From Apostichopus japonicus (Eukaryota > Echinodermata > Holothuroidea > Aspidochirotida > Stichopodidae), in assembly GCF_037975245.1 (NCBI RefSeq), contig NC_092567.1, forward strand, positions 23,836,376 to 23,900,375: a stretch of 64,000 nucleotides of DNA. Reading direction: 5' to 3'. The notes beneath the pieces were generated by a model. The model saw only the letters and a list, made by a program, of their open reading frames with translations. It was not told the DNA's origin and did no database searches. The first letter of the stretch is position 1. Each line of letters begins with the position of its first letter. This document shows, one piece after another, positions 59,027 through 64,000 of the stretch. Made by a program: the position numbers and the translations under genes.

Positions 59027-61096
59027 CAGCTGCTTAAATTACTACACCACAAGATAGGTTTCTATGATCCCTGAATGGGACAGCAAATTGCTACTCCAAG
59101 AAAAAAAAATTCACACAGAAGACTACATACAGTAGATTCAAGTCAAATTATATTCAAATTTCATGTATGGTTGTAATGCCTTACTAGGAGTGCACCATTC
59201 TTTATTTCTTAGAATTGTTCACATGTCACTTTGCTTTGTGGGTTCCAAGGTACCATATTTAACTTGTGAGCAGACAAAAACAAAAGCCCACACAAAGCTG
59301 ACACACTGCCAAAAATATACAAAACAAAAAGGAGAAAGGGCAACAAGTTTCAACCAAAATCCCAATTCTTCAGAAAAAAGAGAAACTTGAACGCAGATCA
59401 TGGTAATTTTCATTTTCACAGGAAACATACACTACTCTCCACCATTAAATAACTGATTTGTTGTATCAAAGACAAAATTCAGGGTTGATTACACAGTCTT
59501 CAGGAACTGTTCTATAAGACATTACATTGGAGAATTGTAACAAAACATTGCTGCTGTAAAATTTTAGCGAGATCAAAAACCTTGGAAATTAGCTATTATT
59601 TAGATCTGAATTTTACAAATCTTACTTTAATCTTGTTTCAATGTGACGTAACTGCAAGCACTCTTATTTAATAGGAATATTTGGTAGGTTTGAAAAACAT
59701 TGTTGAGCAAATTATAATGTTAAAAAGCTGCTTTAAAAATCTAGAGTCAGTCAACGATACACAGAACAAAGTATATACTTGAAGAACCACGCCTGTAGAG
59801 TATGTGATATCATGTCGCCTACAGGATGTGGAAAATATTTTTGGTTTTCCCACTGCTTTTCTTGCAAAAGTGAAAGTATAAATTATTGTTATTAATGAAA
59901 ACAAAGCCAGATTACATACTAAATGTGTTAAAAGCTTGCATATTTCAGCAAATTCAACAACAAAAATATGTCACCACCCCCAATCAATGTAAATAAACAT
60001 CTACAGTGTAGATTAATTAAGAAAAACATAAGAAAATATGTATACATCTTGAGTTAGAAACGCATAAAATGCAGCTATCTCCCAATGGTCTTGTATTTTT
60101 CACTATTGATGTATATACAAACTGTACATAATGATCTCTAACAAATGAAGCCATATAGTTAGCTAATAGTTGCAAGAGTGGCGTTGAGAGACATTCAGAA
60201 AAGAAAATTAAAAAATGAACATGGGCATCTCACAAAGTTTCGTTAGATTAGTGGAAAGTACTGTGTTCAATGGAGGGTGGAGAAGAGAGAAAGAAAAGGG
60301 GGAGGGGAGGGGAAAAGGTAGGAGGGTGAAAATAGTTTTTTTAAATACGAAAGAGAGAAATATGGGCAAATAGATTTGAATTTAATCCATCAAAATGCTA
60401 TTCGTTAGATATTTGACTTTTTTATTTTATATTTCATAAAGTAATAAATCCCTTTAGACAAATGAGAACTAATGAAAAGATATATGCAAAAAGGATTTTG
60501 CAATATTTATGACAATTTCAAAGTTACAAACATTTTCTTGTTATGAGTGAAGGCAACTCCCAAGCACTGTATGCTTAAGGGATAAAGTAGTGAAAAGTAG
60601 AGTGCAGAGGTATTTTTGCATGTATTTTGTTAATACTCAGTAGGCCTAGCCTAGCCTCATCTGAAGAGTGAAGTGGGCCATTAGGTGGGTGAGAGGGGTG
60701 GAGGGCACAGTAGTGATGGCAAGTTACCTGATCACGCATGATTACAATATGATGCAATTTGGGTTAGGCTAGCTTATGATAAAAAAATAACACTGCATGC
60801 ATAAATGATCATAATTAATAATAAATTATACTTAGGGGCCTAGTCATTACCCTAGCTCACTAACATTATAAAAGTAACAGTAGCACTTTACAGGTTATAT
60901 GCTAGTTAGGAGATATAACTGACATAGCTGAACTAAGCTGGGCATTTTTCCTTACTGCTATCAAAACGAGTCTATTAAATGGTCCCAGCCTAATTGTTAA
61001 ATCAAACTGAATTGGACCTACTGTGCGCTAGACGAGGCCTAGTCTAACATACTTCTAGCAAGCCTACTCAAGTTACTGTATAGCGCTGTGACTCAC
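59027..61096. other. Non-coding stretch, nothing recognised
   Basis: AT-rich with a purine-rich block at 60270-60330. No supported gene or RNA. Confidence 0.4.
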
Positions 61097-61260
61097 CTCC
61101 CACAAACTATCTGGGCTTGACTTCTTGAACAATGGCAGTGGTCCTTCAAGTGCGATTTAAAAGTACTAAGGTCGCAGTCAAATCATAGCCTCACTTCATA
61201 AGAAGTAGTATTTTCCGCTTTCTTGTTCACACTTCACCGGATGATCACGTTGTTTTAGTT
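61097..61260 (-). other. Candidate 5' noncoding exon of the ETS gene
   Basis: On the minus strand a near-consensus donor GGAG|GTGAGT ends at 61097. The exon 1 acceptor at 53473 implies an upstream noncoding exon, and this is a reasonable candidate in a locally more CpG-containing region (61200-61620). Speculative: no transcript evidence and the exon start is unknown. Confidence 0.25.
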
Positions 61261-63515
61261 TTGCTTAAAATATTTCAGTATCGTTAACTTCGGTAAGTGT
61301 TAGGCCAGTACCATGCATGTCATCAGATAACACTCATTGTGTGCTTCTTAACGGGAGTGACAGCACAGGTGGAGACTCCGCCAATTTAGCCCGAATCTAA
61401 AGTAAAATCATTACCGCGACGAACAAAGTTCCCGAAATAGATCACAAATACTGCGTGGGAAGTCGTAATCACGGTACAGTCCTTCATTCTCATGTTATTC
61501 ATCATACGACACGTCCTGAAACCCGGAGATACCAGGAAAACGTACCTTGACAATTTCCTGGAAGTCGAAACGTTTGACAAACGGACTCGTCGGAAAATAC
61601 AGTAGGTGACCATATACTCCTAAACGTATTATGTTAGCAGTCTGTGCATTTTTAACGCCATAGACGACGGAACATGAAAATTTCGAAAATAAGAGGAGTG
61701 TATTGAAGCAAACAATTAGCTTAGATTTGAGCAGCGACTGATCAATTCCCTTAAAATTTGTTAATATCTACAAGTTTATCTTAATAGCTAGTTATCTATC
61801 TAGCAATTTTGTTGCACTGTTCTAGTCACGAACTGCCAGTGGAGAGGTGGTATGTAAATGTTATATGTATTATTGTAGACAAGCGACCAAACGCAGCAGC
61901 TGCCTGCCAACTTGAATAATTTGCATTTAGCTGCTGAACAAAGGGTCTTTACAATGCTTTGTCTTGAGTTACTTAAAAGTGAGACATCGAAATCTGTAAA
62001 CTTACTGATTGCACGCATATGCTATAGAGACAATAGAAGTATCGTTTTCAGTTTCTCTGGAAAAGACTTGCGTTATTTGTTGTTTCGTTTGGTATCGAGT
62101 TTCATTTCTTTCTTTCTCATAAATGATCTCTTTCTTTTATATTAACTTCTTTGTCTTTCTTCTTTATTTCTTTATTTCATTGGACGGTGTTGGAAACCGT
62201 TGTCGTTAGTAGTGATCTAATCGTGTCGCTATGCCAACACGAATTTAGTGACAATAAATCACAGCGTCGACATTACTATATAACCTTAGACTCCTTAGTT
62301 GGCCTATGTCTGCTACATGTGATAATGATGAATTAAAATGTTGGTGTTTGTTTTCAAAGGTAAGCCCTTGGCGGGGGAAGGGGGGGGGGGTCTCTAAATT
62401 CAGTGCATGAACCTTCCCGGAAGGGTCTACTGGCCCGAATAAATGTTTTAAATCTTCTCGACTGACGATCACTGGGGTAGGGGGTGCTCGATCCCTCCTT
62501 CCCCCTCTCACCACGTACCCTTAACTGACAGAATTTGAATTCAACTTATAATAGTAACAACATTTGTTTTCTCAGTGAAAAATTAAAAACAAAGAATGCA
62601 GAAGAAAAGCATATTCAAGAAAAGAAACACATTTAACATGCCCAGCTGACATAACAACATCACCAATATACCAAAGCTATTACACAATAAATGAATGGTT
62701 CAGAGACAAGTCTAGTTTGCGGTTGGAAAACAACTTTTCTTTACGTTCATTTTTATTTCCCACACAGCTTCCAACAAGACTGGTCTTCGCCGTTGATACT
62801 AGACTAGCATCTGCTACTCAATTACCATTTCCTCAAGGCTTGACACCATCCAGTAGGCTTTACAGTGTTTGCAATGTGCATATTTTTAACAAAAATTGAA
62901 TAGGTCATTATTCACTTTATTATTTTTAGTCTATAGTTCTTGGAAAGTGGCATATTTCCTCCTGACAGTCAGTAAACAGACGCGATATCTGGTAAAGCGA
63001 AAATATCACTTTACCAGGCTTTGGCTGCATTGGCAACAATGTCTACACGTAATGTTTTTACATTAGTCCGACCGTGAGAATAACGGCAGCAGTTTAAACC
63101 CTTATGTGGTCATTTTGCATCGAGTTGCTCTGTCGTGTACCGTTGAAGTTGAGCTTACATGAGCTTACAGGGTACATATTATATATCATGTCTGTGCTTT
63201 AAACCAGGCAGGGGAGCTGGGACAGGCAGTGGTCAGTGCATGAACTTTTGGGGCAATGTCCTCTGTTCTGGGAATTAACCCTGGCCGCAAGGGTATACTA
63301 GCTAGGAAAAATACAAGTGGGGAAATTTCTGTGCAATTCCTGAAGTTTTGAGAAAACTGAGATAATTTATGGACGTGTTTTTGTTTCGAACTCACGGTCT
63401 CATTTTCTACCCCTGAAGTTGATTTACTTCCTGCAAACATGTTACAAATTCAATCATATAAATACATGTAATAAGAGTATGACTAAAACAGAAGTCTCAA
63501 TTAGGTGTACTGAGG
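61261..63515. other. Non-coding stretch, nothing recognised
   Basis: Contains a G run near 62378-62390. CAGTGCATGAAC with G-rich surroundings occurs at 62401 and 63234, a possible short dispersed repeat. No gene supported. Confidence 0.4.
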
Positions 63516-63518
63516 CGC

Positions 63519-64000
63519 ACTGGCGGATCCAGGGCCTTTGCTTGGGAGGGGAAGTGGCATTAGAGTGATATGGGAAGGGGTCTAAGGGGAGGGGGTGTCC
63601 CCCTCCCCTTTGGAAAATTTTCTATTGCTGAATGCCCTCAGATGCAATTTGGTGCGACAAAAGTGTAGAATGGTGATGTTAATTTACTTCTAAAAAATGT
63701 TTCCCAGGTGTAATTTTCTAAAATATTTATAAAAAAAAGTTGGGATCATCTTTCTCAAGAAATTTTATTTCTCATAGGTTATAAATTTCTTACAACCAGC
63801 CTGTAACTGCAAAATGGTGTTAAACTGTAAATCCTCATGCTCATACATTTACATAGCTCCCAACTCTTGAGAAGGCAAATGCTGGTCCATGCCACGAATC
63901 GCCGTCCTGGGGGAGGGGTGTAAGGGGAGGGGGTGTCCCCCTCCCCTTTTGAATATTTTTTGGAATCCTGGTGATGCCTACATGTAAAATGGTAGCACTT
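63519..64000 (+). mobile_element. hAT-like MITE with duplicated G-rich core, cut by window edge
   Basis: Starts CACTGGCGGATCCAGG, a hAT-like end. It carries two copies of a GTCTAAGGGGAGGGGG or GTGTAAGGGGAGGGGG motif followed by TGTCCCCCTCCCC (63578-63610, 63917-63948) and a CTCAGATGCAATTTGGTGC block also found at 24616. The right end is outside the window. Confidence 0.65.

Overview
This is metazoan nuclear DNA: AT-rich, intron-containing and densely packed with transposable elements. No bacterial, organellar or viral gene organisation is visible. The two spliced genes I could assemble are a histamine N-methyltransferase (HNMT)-like methyltransferase and a Tel/Yan (ETV6)-type ETS repressor. 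Together with the repeat content they suggest a marine invertebrate deuterostome, perhaps an echinoderm such as a sea cucumber. The taxon is inference, not a database result.

Layout. 1-4.3 kb: stacked non-autonomous hAT-type elements and a SINE-like copy with a U2 snRNA-like head. 4.3-4.9 kb (minus): an intronless ORF for an unrecognised, very acidic 177-aa protein with two 40-residue repeats. 5-16 kb: mostly non-coding, with diverged repeats, a 761-bp hAT element, a TTAA-flanked MITE, a LINE 3' tail and a microsatellite. 16.1-18.6 kb: a probable LTR of a copia-like element (minus) followed by a 5'-truncated LINE with an open reverse-transcriptase frame. 19.2-20.1 kb: another hAT element. 22.5-28.9 kb (plus): the three-exon HNMT-like gene. 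Its first intron holds an L1/Tx1-like LINE relic, broken by an AGGTCA-rich element, which is itself broken by a hAT element. 32.3-35.4 kb: a second, longer, inverted copy of the AGGTCA-rich element. 37.9-53.3 kb (minus), possibly reaching about 61 kb for 5' noncoding sequence: a seven-coding-exon ETS gene encoding 647 residues with a PNT/SAM domain and a DNA-binding ETS domain. Its introns carry TTAA MITEs, a 92-bp satellite with a trimeric higher-order pattern, and a 59-bp minisatellite made from copies of an exon end plus its 5' splice site. 54-64 kb: non-coding, with a cluster of TCATGTGA motifs, a 1-kb hAT element and a G-rich hAT-like element running off the right edge.

The two genes are on opposite strands about 9 kb apart, tail to tail, and nothing suggests they work together. 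All reading frames at exon joins are consistent: HNMT-like CDS 906 nt, ETS CDS 1944 nt, every intron phase 1. Seven separate hAT-type insertions have recognisable 8-bp target duplications and inverted ends, yet no transposase gene is present.
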